From NCBI RefSeq assembly GCF_947496995.1, contig NZ_CANMFD010000005.1:248001-312000 (forward strand): a stretch of DNA of 64,000 bases, in the 5' to 3' direction. Under the pieces are notes generated by a model that was not told the origin of the DNA, did not search any database, and saw only the letters and a program-made list of their open reading frames with translations. Below are positions 1 through 12,000 of this stretch, one piece after another. Both the position numbers and the translations under genes were made by a program. The DNA comes from an uncultured Roseibium sp. (lineage in GTDB: Bacteria > Pseudomonadota > Alphaproteobacteria > Rhizobiales > Stappiaceae). Within the stretch, counting starts at the first letter, position 1. Every line of letters begins with the position of its first letter.

Positions 1-3000
1 GAGATATGGCGCGCATTTCTGCCTGCAGGTGTCATGCCCGGCCCTGCGGACAGTTTTTTCGCCCTTGGTGGCAACTCCCTGGGGGCGGTTCAGATTGTCG
101 CCCAGTTGAGAGACACATTCGGCGTGGATCTTGGCGTGCGGGACCTGTTCGAACGCCCGAGTGTTGCGGAGATGCAAGGCTTGCTCGGTGCTGCAGACGA
201 GACACAGGTGGCCCAATCTTCGCCGGCGATCCGCACTGGCCCTGCACAGCTTTCCCCGGCCCAGGAACGGATGTGGCTTCTGGACAGAGTGGCGGCGGAC
301 CGCTCGGCCTATTGTATCTGCGGGGCTTTCTGGGTCGATCGGCCTTTGGATGAGGCCCGGTTGCGTGCGGCGCTTGGCGCTGTGGCGCAAAGGCATGAGG
401 CGCTCCGCTGCGCCTTCGAGGATACGGGGTCGGACACTCCTCGATTGAACATTGCCGAACGGATCGAGCCGGTGCTGACGAGCCGGGCCGCGTCGAGCGA
501 AGCCGAGGCGCTTGCGCACGCTTCGGATCTGGCCGCACAGGGTTTCGACCTGGCGAAAGCGCCGCTCTGGCGCGTGCACATCGAAAAGACCGGCGAACGC
601 AGCCTGCTGGTCATCTGCCTGCATCATGCCATTGCCGACGGCTGGTCCGTCGCGGTGCTGATGCGGGATCTGTCCCGAGCCTATGAAGGCGGGGCACTGG
701 CTGCTCCCACCGGTACCTACAGCGAGCATGCGTCCCAGAGGCGCCATTTGCTCGAAAGTCCGGCCGGATTGGAAAGCCGCTCCTATTGGGAAGACATGCT
801 GGCGGATGCTCCGCGTCAGATCGAACTCTTAGCGGACCGCCCCAGACCGGCGGTCAAGAGCTATCGGGGCGGCACGGTCCACAGCAGGCTGGAGCCGGAC
901 GTGTCAACTGCGTTGCGTGCGCTGGCAGAGCGGCATCGTGGCACGCTCTACCATGTTCTGATGGCCCTCAGCGCGGCCCTTCTGCACCGGTACTCCGGGC
1001 AAAGTGACCTGGTCATCGGCAGCGTTGCGGCGGGACGGCGCAGCAAGGAGGAATTCGATCAGGTCGGCTGCTTCATCGAGAATTTCGTCCTGCGCCTGCA
1101 ACTCGACCCGGAAACGACTTTCGCGGCGTTGCTCGATCAGACAAGGGAAAGGCTGAGCGAAGCGCAGGAGCACAGCCATTATCCGGTAGAACAGCTGGGC
1201 CAGGCGCGTGGCGGGACAGGCCGGGGCGGCCGGCTGGGGCTCTATAACGTCATCGTCACGGTGGAGGAATTCGCCGGAGAGAGCCTGTCCTTCGACAACC
1301 GGCCGGCGACGGCGGCGGAGCTGCCGAGTGCCGTTTCCCGTGCCGATCTGATTTTCTACCTTCGTCCCTCCTCCGGGGGCATCGATCTTGAACTCGAATT
1401 TGACGCCGACCTGTTCGATCCTGGAACTGTGCAGAGAATGGCGGATCATCTCGGTGAGCTTGCGGCGGCGGCCGTGTCGACACCGGAAAGCCTTCTGCCT
1501 GCGCTGCAATTCATTGGTGAGGAGGAACGGGACACGGTGGTCCGCCGCTTCAACCAGACCGATACCGCTTATCCGCGAGAGGCCAGTGTCGTCGACCTGT
1601 TCCGGCAGGTTGCCGGCAAAACGCCGGAAGCAACCGCGCTGCGGCACGACGCGAAAGGTGTCAGCTATGGCGAGCTCGACAGGTGGTCCGACCGAATTGC
1701 GGCGGGCCTTGTCGCAGGCCATGGCGTCATGCCGGGGGATCTGGTCGGTCTGATCGCGCACCGCAGGCCGGCGCTGATTGCGGCGATGCTCGGGGTTCTG
1801 AAAGCCGGGGCCACCTATGTGCCGATCGATCCGGACTATCCGGGGGACCGGATCGCCACCCTGCTTGATATTGCCAGGCCCAAACTGACGCTGAGCGACA
1901 CGGATGTCGGGCAGGCGAAATTCGCGGTGACGCTGAAGTCGGTGGAGGCAGATCCGGAAGGCGTTGTGCTGCCGGAACTCGGCGCCGAGATGCCCGCCTA
2001 TGTCATGTTTACCTCCGGCTCCACGGGTACTCCGAAGGGCGTGGTGGTGCCTCACCGGGCCATCGTCCGGCTGGTGCGTGACAGCGACGTTGTTCCGCTG
2101 GGACCGGACGACAGGTTGCTTCTCACCGGTGCGCTGTCCTTCGATGCGACAACTTACGAAATCTGGGGGCCGCTTCTGAATGGCGGGTGCCTGGTGCTCG
2201 CCGACCGGGAAGCCCTGCTCGACCCCTGGGCCGTTGCGGATATCGCCGCACGGGAAGGGGTTACCGTGATGTGGCTCACGGCAACTCTGTTCAACACATT
2301 TGCCGATCTCAATCCCGGTGTCTTTGCATCGCTGACCACTGTGCTGACAGGTGGCGAGCGGATCTCAGCAAGTCATGTCGCGGCCGCCATGACCGCAAAT
2401 CCTTCGCTCACCGTGGTCAACGGGTACGGTCCGACCGAGAACACTACCTTCTCCGCGACCTACAGGATTGAAACGCCCCCCGAACCGGGCGCGGACATGC
2501 CCATCGGACGGCCGATCGCAAACAGCACGATCTTCATCCTGGATCCGGCCGGTGCGCCGGTGCCCATCGGCTTGCCGGGTGAAATCTGGGTTGGCGGCGA
2601 CGGTCTCGCGATCGGCTATCTGGGACGGGAGGACCTGACGGAGGAGCGGTTTGTCTGCCACGCTGAATTCGGCCGGCTTTACCGGACCGGCGACCTGGGG
2701 CTGTGGCGGCCGGACGGCACCGTGCGGTATCTGGGGCGCAGTGACGATCAGCTCAAGATCCGCGGCCACCGGATCGAACCCGGTGAAATCGCAGCGGTTC
2801 TGGAAGCGCAGGAGGGCGTGCGCCAGGCGGCGGTGATTGCCCGGCCCGGACCGGCTGGACCGGAACTGGCGGCCTATATCGTGGTGGAGGGCGCCGTCGA
2901 TCTGACAGTTCTCCGTACCAGGCTCGTGCAGCAGCTGCCGGCTCCGCTGGTGCCGGCGCATCTGATTTCTCTGGACAGCCTCCCGATAGACGGCAACGGC

Positions 3001-6000
3001 AAACTGGACCGGCGCGCGCTCCCTGAGCCTGCATCCGAACCGTCCACCGCCGCTGACGCAGCAGCCAGACCGGTCCGGGGTCCGGCCAACCGGATTGAAA
3101 CCGAGATCTCGGAAGACTGGGCGGTGCTGCTCGGTGCGCCGGTCCGGGACATGGACGCGGATTTTTACATGCTTGGCGGGCACAGCCTGCTTGCTGTACG
3201 GCTCATCAACCGGATTCAGGGCCGTTACGGCCCGGTCGTGAGCCTGCGCGATCTCTTTGAGGAGCCGACCGTCGCGGGGCTGGCCGCACGGGTGATTGAC
3301 GGATTGGCGGGCGGAGCTCCGCGAGTGACATCTCCGCTTTCCGCATTGCCCGCCGCCGAGAATTATCCTGCATCGGCGCAGCAACAGCGCCTGTGTTTCC
3401 TGCAGCAGCTCGACGGGCCGCGGCCGGACTACACAGTCATGGGCGGATACTGGATCGACGGCCCGCTCGACGTGGCAGCCCTGCAATCAGCCCTTCAGAC
3501 CGTGGCACACCGGCACGAGGCTCTGCGGACACGATTTTTCACCCTGCGTGGAGAAGTGCGCCAGCGCATCGAGGCCGAAGGTCGTCTGACCCTGGAGCAC
3601 CGCGATTTCAGAAAAGAGGATGATCCGGCGCTTGCCGTGGTTCAGGCGGCGCAGGTCCTGGCCGCCGAGGGATGGAACCTTCAACGCGGGCCGCTGGCGC
3701 GTGCCTGTCTGTTCCGGACGGGTGCGCAGCGCTCGCTCTTCCTGTTGTCGCTCCATCATGCGATCTGCGACGGATGGTCCATGGAGATCCTGACCCGGGA
3801 AATCACGGCAGCCTACAGCGCCGCTTGCACCGGACAATCCGCGGACTTGCCGGGCTTGCCCTGTCAGCCGAAGGAAATTGCCGCCTGGCAGTCCGACCGC
3901 CGGGATGGCCCAGATGGCCGCGCCGATCTCGCCTATTGGACGACCAGGCTGGACGGCCACCCCGCTCAACTCGATCTGTACCCGGGGGTATCGGAGGATC
4001 TGGATCCGGAGGCACTCTTCGCCCATCGCAGCATTGTCGCTCTCGACGGCCTTACAGAAAAACTGCAGACGCTGGGCGCTCGGCACGGCGCCAGTCTTTT
4101 CAGCACCCTTGCGGCCCTCACCGCAGCGACGCTGCACCGGCTGAGCGGTCAGACCGATTTGTGGATCGGAACTCCGGTTGCCGCCCGGAACCTGCCGGAA
4201 TTCGAAGGTCAGGTGGGTTATCTGTCCGACATGGTGGTTCTGCGGGCGAATGTCGATCCGCAGGTGAGTATGTCCTCGCTGATCGAACAGACCGGCCTTC
4301 TGGTGACCGAAGCACTCAGTCATCAGGATGTGCCGTTCGACGAGATTGTCCGCGAACTCGGCCTGAAACGCGATCAACCACCTTTCGACACGATTGTCGC
4401 GCTGGAGGATATTCCCGCGCTGCCGGATCTGCCGGGACTGACCCTCAGTCCCTTCGATGCGGGCCCGGTCGGCCCGAAAACCGGGTTGAGTTTCACCTAT
4501 CTTCGCGGCCCGGACAGGGTTCTGAGACTTCAGCTTGACGCGCATCCGGCACGGTTCACGGCTGAGCGGACCAGTCAGATCGCGTCGGCAGTTGAACATC
4601 TGATCCGCTCTGCCGCAGCAGCGCAGGCGGTCGCACGGCTCGGTGCGCTGCCGCTGCAGCATGCGGCGGAGCGAACACGGCTTGTGCAGGATTTTGGATG
4701 TGCCCCGTCGCCAGCCGTCAAGCCGACCGCAACCGTGCTGGAGCGTTTTGCAGAGCAGGTTGTGGGCAGGGGGGAGGCTTCGGCGGTCTCTGGATGCGAC
4801 GGCACGTACAGCTACCGCGAGCTGGACCAGGCATCCAACGCAATCGCTCATAGTCTGCAGGATCGCCTTGGCGTCAAGACCGGCTCACTGGTGGGGCTGG
4901 CCCTGCCGCGAGACAGCCGGTTGATCGCGGCGATGCTCGGAATCCTCAAGGCAGGGGCTGCTTACGTTCCGGTCGACCCGACCGCGCCTGCGGAGCGTGT
5001 TGCGACAATTCTGACGGATGCAGACTGCGCCGCAGTCATTTGCGACAGGAGTGCACCGGACGATTGCTGGGGCTTTGCGGAAAGGATGCTTTCGACAGAC
5101 GATCTTTGCGACCGGTCGGAAACGGCACCGGATGTCCAGGTTCGACCGGACGATCTTGCCTATGTGATCTTCACTTCAGGCTCAACCGGGCGGCCGAAAG
5201 GCGTGATGATCGAGCACGGCTCGGTGTCGGCCCTTGTCGAGGCGCTTGAGCGGGAAGTCTATGCCGGGCTGAAAGGCGTGCAGACCGTGGCGCTTGTTGC
5301 TCCGCCCATTTTCGACGCTTCGGTGCAGCAGATCTTTGCCGCCCTTTGCGGCGGGCATCGGCTCGTCGTCGTGGATGCGGAGACGCACCGCGACGGCCGT
5401 GACCTGATAGAGCTTTTTGCGAGCGAAGGGGTCAGCGTATCGGACGCAACCCCGAGCCTCCTGTCGCTGCTGCTGAACCTGGGTTTTGCCCAGAGTGAAG
5501 ATCTGGCTCTCCGTCATATTCTCGTTGGCGGGGAGGCGCTGCCCGCCCGACTGGCGCAGGCGGTGCTGAATGCGCCTTCCTGTCCGCAGCTCAAGCTTAC
5601 AAATGTCTATGGCCCGACCGAGTGCACCGTCGACTGCAGTGCCCATACGCTCACGTCTGCAGACATGAAGGAGGCCGGACTTGTCAGCATCGGGCGCCCT
5701 CTTGGCGCAGCGCGGCTGCTGGTGCTGGATTCTGCCGGAGAGCCCGCGCCCATCGGGTCGCCTGGTGAAATCCATGTGGGCGGTCCCGGTCTTGCCAGGG
5801 GCTATCTCGACCCTTCACTGACAGAAGAACGGTTTATCCGGCATGCCGAATTCGGGCGTCTTTACCGGACCGGAGATATGGGGGCCTGGGACTCGGACGG
5901 ATCCCTGCATTTCCTCGGGCGGCATGACGATCAGATCAAGCTGCGGGGCTATCGCATCGAGCTGGCGGAGATCGATGCCGGTCTGAACCGGATACCGGGT

Positions 6001-9000
6001 GTCCGGCGGGCCGCTTCCATCTTGAGCGGGCAGGGAGAGACGGCGAAGATCATCGGTTTCGTCGAAAGCGTGCAAGAGGCCGGTTCGGATCTGCGCGCGG
6101 CCGCCGCCGGTATCCTGCCCGACTACATGGTCCCTTCTGAAATCGTCCGCATCGATAGCCTGCCTTCGACACCGAGCGGCAAGGTCGACCGGCGCGCGCT
6201 TGCGGCGCTTCATGTTCCCACACGGCGGACGGGGTCTGCGGTCAGGCATCCGAATACCCCGCGCGAACGCAGCATTCTTGAAATCTGGTCGCATGTGCTC
6301 GACAGGCCGGCCGACGACATGACTGCTGATTTTTTTGCATGCGGGGGCCACAGTCTTGCCGCAGCGAGGCTGATCGGCCTGGTGGAGGAGACCTTCGGCG
6401 TCACGGTATCGCTGAGGGCGTTTTTCGATCAACCGACCCCGGAAGGATTGTGCGCGCTGATCGACGTCGCACCCGACGCTGACGTCAATTCGGCAGATCC
6501 CCCTCCTGAACCTGAAAGCGGGGCCTTCAACCTGTCGCCGGCGCAATACCGCCTCTGGGCCATCGATCAGATGCATGAGGAAAGCCCGGGTTATGCCATG
6601 CCGGCCGCATGGCGGGTTTGCGGGCGGTTCGATCCCGAAGCGTTAAGACGCGCTGTCGAGACGGTTGCCGCGCGGCACGAAGCGCTGCGCACACGGTTTG
6701 AAATGCAGGAAGGTCAGCCGGTCCAGGTCATCGACGCGGTTGCGAACGTCGATTTCACCGCCGAAGCCGTCCTGTCTGACGGCGACCCGATGGACGAAGC
6801 GCTCGCGCGCTGCGCTCTGGAAGTCGCGCGGCCTTTCGACCTGGAGAATGGCCCGCTGCTGCGCGTCAGGCTCTGGACCATCGGCGAGAATGAGCACGTT
6901 CTCTTCGTGAACCTGCATCACATCATCGCGGACGGCCATTCGCTGGATATACTGGCTTCGGAACTTTGGCCGGTTTATGCCGCGATGGCGGACGGCCGCG
7001 TTCCGGACCCGGTGCCGCCTGCCCCGCAATATCGCGCCCATATGGCCAGAACGCAGGTACGGGCGAGCTCTCCGAAGGCGCAGTCGGACCTGCGGTATTG
7101 GCAGGAGGTCCTGACGCCTCTGCCGGAACCGCTCGACCTGCCTGCCGATCGTGCACGGCCAGCGGTGCGCAACCAGAGCGGCGCGTCTCTCGATCTGACC
7201 GCAGGGGAGAGCATGCGGAAAGCTCTCGCTGCCGCTGCCTACCTGCATGGCACGACACCGTTTTCAATCCTGACGGCACTCAGCGCATATGCCTTGCATG
7301 CCCTTTCGGGACAGAACGATCTGATCCTCGGAATACCCGTCGAGGGGCGTCCCGACCGCGGCGGCCGGATGGTAATCGGTCTGTGCGCGGAGACGGTTCC
7401 CCTGCGTGTCACGCTCGATCCCGAGGCGACTTTCGCTGCGCTTGTCAAACAGGTGCGGTCCGGTCTGGCAAATGCGCTCGACCGGCTGGACTGTCCCCTC
7501 GACCGGATCGTCGATGCCTTGAAACCGCCGAGCAGACCTGACCGCTCCATGCTTTTTGACGCGATGGTGAGTTACCGTGTGAGCGAGGCAATGGTCGTGC
7601 CCGGGGGGCTGGAGCTCGAGCCGCTGCCGCTGCCTGTACAGGGAAGTCAGCTCGACCTGGCTCTGTTGTTTGCCGAAACGTCCGGGTCCCTGACGCTTTC
7701 CCTGCAATATGACGATGCGCTGTTCGACACCGCAAGGGTGGAGGGGGTCGGGCAATATGTCCTGTCTTTGCTGGAAACCTGTACCGGTCTGACGGATCTG
7801 CCGCTTCAGGCGCTGCCAAAGCCCGATCCGCACCTACTTTCCCGCGCCGGTGAAAATACTCCGGGACAGGTGGGTACGCCGGCTGGGGAACCGGCGGGCG
7901 GATCGGACCGGATGCTCGATCTGTGGCGTGAGGTACTTGGTCATCCTGCGCTTGGACCCGACGATGATTTCTTTGCTGCCGGTGGTCACAGCCTCACGGC
8001 CGCAAGGCTTGTTCAAAGGGTTTATGGCGACTTCGGTGCCAAGCTGCGGCTGAACGATGTCATGCGCAATCCGACGGCTGCGGCCCTGGCCGGATATGTA
8101 GCCAACCAGGCACCGGAGACGACCGGCCGCGTCAAACGTTTGCCGAAAGCTGCGGACTACGCCCTGTCGCCCGCGCAACGTCGATTCTGGGTGCTTGAGC
8201 AACTTGAAGGGCAGCAGGGGTACGGTCTGCTGTCGGGCATGGCCGAGCTGGAAGGTCCGCTGGATGAAGCGGCATTCGCCATGGCTGTCAGGGCGCTCTG
8301 CAAACGCCATGAGGCGCTGCGTACGGTGATCACGACGGACCCGCAAGGTGAGCCGCGCCAGAAGATACTGGATACGGGCTCCCCTCTCGCCACGATGGAC
8401 TTCAGCGGCAGCAAGTCTCCGGAGGCGGATGCCGAGGTCTGGTTCGCGCCGCTTCTGGCGCGGCCGTTCGATCTGGAAACTGAACCTCTTTTCCGCATCG
8501 GGCTTGCCCGGACCGGCCCTGAAAGCCACGTGCTCGGCTTCTGCCTGCATCATATCGTTGCCGACGGCTGGTCGATGGACGTGCTGATCCGGGATCTGTC
8601 GGCACTCTATGCGGCAGCAAAGAAGACCGGCCCGAGGCCGGCCACACTGCAACGGCAATTCCGCGATTGCGCGGCCCATCAGGCCGAGCGCGCGGACGCG
8701 CCAGAGGATCTGGACTACTGGCGCGACAAGCTTGCCGGTCCGCCGCCACGGCTGGACCTGCCAACTGACCGGCCGCGCCCGAAGCGCCAGGACATCCGAG
8801 GGGCAATGGCGTCGTTCAAACTGGATGCGGTTCGCACAGCAGGTTTGCAATCGCTGGCGGCGGACCGGCACCTCACGCTGTTTGCCGTGCTGACGGCGGT
8901 CTTCCAGACACTGCTTTACCGCTACAGCGGTCAGGAAGATCTTACGATAGGTACGCCGGTCGCCGGGCGGGAGCACCCCGACTACGGCGATCAGGTGGGA

Positions 9001-12000
9001 TTGTTCCTGAACCAGCTTGCGCTGCGCGTGACGGTCGATCCGCAGGCCGGATTCGACGATCTTCTGCAGACGACCGGCGCCACGATCAGCGAAGCGCTCG
9101 ACCACCAGAATACGCCTTTCGACAGGATTATGGAGGCGCTCGATCTGCCCCGTGACATCTCCCGCAGCATTCTTTTCGATGCGATGATCGTCATGCAGGA
9201 TCCGGATCACTCCCGGTTGAGCCTTGGAGATGTGAGCGTGATCCGCCGGACGCAGGCAGCGGCTGTTGCCAAGACGGATCTGACGCTGATCATCGAACCT
9301 GAAGACGATGCAATCGCGGTGCACTTCGAATATGCCACTGCGCTGTTCGATCGCGACAGCATCGAAAGGATGATCGCAGCTTTCGGTCAGGTGATCGACG
9401 CCGTAACCGCCGATCCGGCCGGGCCGCTCGGTGCGCTGGAGATAACTTGTGAAGAGGAGCGGCAGACGCTTCTGGACTGGGGCGGGCTTCCCTCGAACCT
9501 GCATCCTGCAAAGGGCACGATCCTCGACGCGGTCGCGGAATGCGTCGATCGGACACCTGAGGCTCCGGCAACAAGCGACAGGATACGAACCCTCAGCTAT
9601 GAAACCCTTGCCGGTCTGTCCGACCATCTGGCGGGTCAGCTCATTCAGCTTGGTATCGAACCCGGCGCGCGGGTCGGTGTGGAACTGCCGCGGGATGCGC
9701 GCCTGCCTGTCGCGCTGCTGGGTGTGCTGAAGGCCGGCGCTGCCTTCGTTCCGCTGGATCCGGCACTGCCGGAAGAACGGCGCGAGGTGCTGATCGAGGA
9801 CGCCGGTTGCGCACTTGTTCTGACGGATGTTTCGCGGGGCAAGCTGCGTCAGAAGCTGACGGCATTGCTGGATGCACCGCGAAGCGACGTTACCCTGCCG
9901 AAGATCGACGCGCAGATGCTCGCCTATGTCCTGTTTACCTCCGGGTCGACAGGCAACCCGAAGGGGGTGATGATCGAGCACGGCGCTCTGGCGGAATTCT
10001 GCCGGTCGCTGCCTGACGTATTCGGTCTTGGCTCCGAGGACCGCGTCGCGGCGCTGACCAATATCAGTTTCGATATCTCGATCCTGGAACTGCTGGGCAC
10101 TCTGACCTTCGGGGCTTGCGTGCTTGCGATCAACGCGGAAGATGCGCGCGAGCCGGACTGCACGTTGCAAGCGCTGGCCGAGCATAAAGTGACGGTGCTG
10201 CAGGCCACTCCGACCCGCCTTGCGCTCTTGCTGGATATGGACGCTTCCTGCGGAACACAGGTGTTTGCACCGGGTGCCGCGCTGCACACGGTACTCACCG
10301 GAGGGGAAGCGCTGCCGGCGCCTCTCCGCGAGCGGTTGGGAGCACTTGACCACCTGACCGTTTACGAGGTTTACGGCCCGACGGAAACGACGATCTGGAG
10401 TTGCGCGCGGCGCATCACCGAAACGTCGCGGGCCGATCTCGGCCGACCGCTTCCCGGCGAAGGGGTTGCCGTGCTTTCGCAGGAAGGGGCGCTGCAACCG
10501 ATTGGTGCTCCGGGCGAGATTGTTCTTTTCGGTGCGGGGCTGGCACGCGGTTATCTCGATGATCGGGAGCGGACCGCTCAAGCCTTTCCGGAACGTCTCC
10601 GTCCGGTCGCAGGCAGGCTCTATCGTACCGGTGACCAGGCGCGTTGGCGCGCCGACGGGCGGCTGGAGTTCCTGGGCCGGACCGACGGTCAGATCAAGCT
10701 CCGGGGCAACCGGATCGAAATCGGCGAAGTGGAGGCCGCCTTGTCGGCGCAGCCGGGCATCCGCCACGCGGTGGTCGAATTGCGGGGCGTGGACGCTGAA
10801 GCGATGCTGGTCGCGCATGTCACCGGCGACACGGTGGAGCCGCAAGTGATCCTCTCGGCGCTGCGGACGAAACTGCCGGCCGCGGCGGTGCCGGGGCAGA
10901 TTGTCGCCCATGAACAATTGCCGCTGCTGCCGTCCGGCAAGATCGACAGGCGCGCGCTGTCGCTGATCTGCCTGCCCGGGATCGCTGATACCGGTACAGC
11001 CTCCGCCGAGGTGTCCTTCAATCAGTTAGAAGCCGAGATCGCCGCTGTATTTGCCACTCTCCTGAAAACACCGGTGGTGGACCCCGACGCGAGCTTTTTC
11101 GATATGGGTGGCCAGAGCCTTCTGGCTGCTCGGGCGGTGCGGCAATTGCGTGACAGGCTGGGCTGCAAGGTAGATCTCGGTGATCTGTTTGCTCTGCCGT
11201 CGGTACGCGCGCTTGGTGAAGCCCTGCGCTTACGCGGGCTGGCTGACAGGCCTCCGCTCGTTGCATCCCCGAGCCCGGATGCCTGCCTTCTGACACATGC
11301 GCAGCGGAGGATCTGGACGGCGCAGCAGCTTTCGAAAGAGTCGGCGGCCTACGTCATTCACGCTGCGCTGCGTTTCAACGGGACCGTGCGGATCAGAGCA
11401 CTCAAAAAGGCGTTTTCCGCCGTGGTTGCCCGGCACGGGGCTCTCAGAACGGCATTTCTGACCGGGATCGAAGGTCCGCGGCAGGTCATTCATGATGACG
11501 TCCCGTTCACGCTCGTCCGCAGCCGGGCGGACGATGAGGATATGCTGGCGAAACTGCTGAATGAAGACGCAGCGCAGCCTTTCGATCTGACGCAGGCGCC
11601 GCTGTTCCGTGCACGGCTGATCGATGTGAAGAAAAGCAGATCGGTGCTGTCGGTTTCGCTGCATCATGCTGTCGCCGACGGCCGCTCGCTCGAACTGTTG
11701 ATGAGCGATCTGGAGGCTGCCTACAGCGCGGCAATCGACGGACGGGACTGCACTCTTCCGGTGCAGGACATCCAGTTCACGGATTACGCGCGCTGGGAGC
11801 GTCAGCTTCTGGAAGCGCCATCCATCGAGGCGGACCGCGATTATTGGCGCAAAACACTGTCGTCTCTATCTGCCCCGTTCGACCTGCCCTTCGCTTCCGT
11901 CCGGCCTCCGCGCCAGACCACCAGGGGCGAGACGTACCGGAAGGATTTCGATGCGGTGCAGGCAAAGGCGCTTCGCGAACTCGCGGCAAGACAGTCCGCC

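Noticed and set aside
34-36. ATG at base 34 as start of the first NRPS gene
   Set aside because: The frame is open back to base 1 and already reads as a carrier domain before it, so the gene begins outside the window.
7834-10917. 1027-codon open frame on the minus strand opposite the first NRPS gene
   Set aside because: Arg/Gln/His-rich composition with no recognisable domain, lying wholly over intact NRPS domains; a codon-bias shadow in GC-rich DNA.
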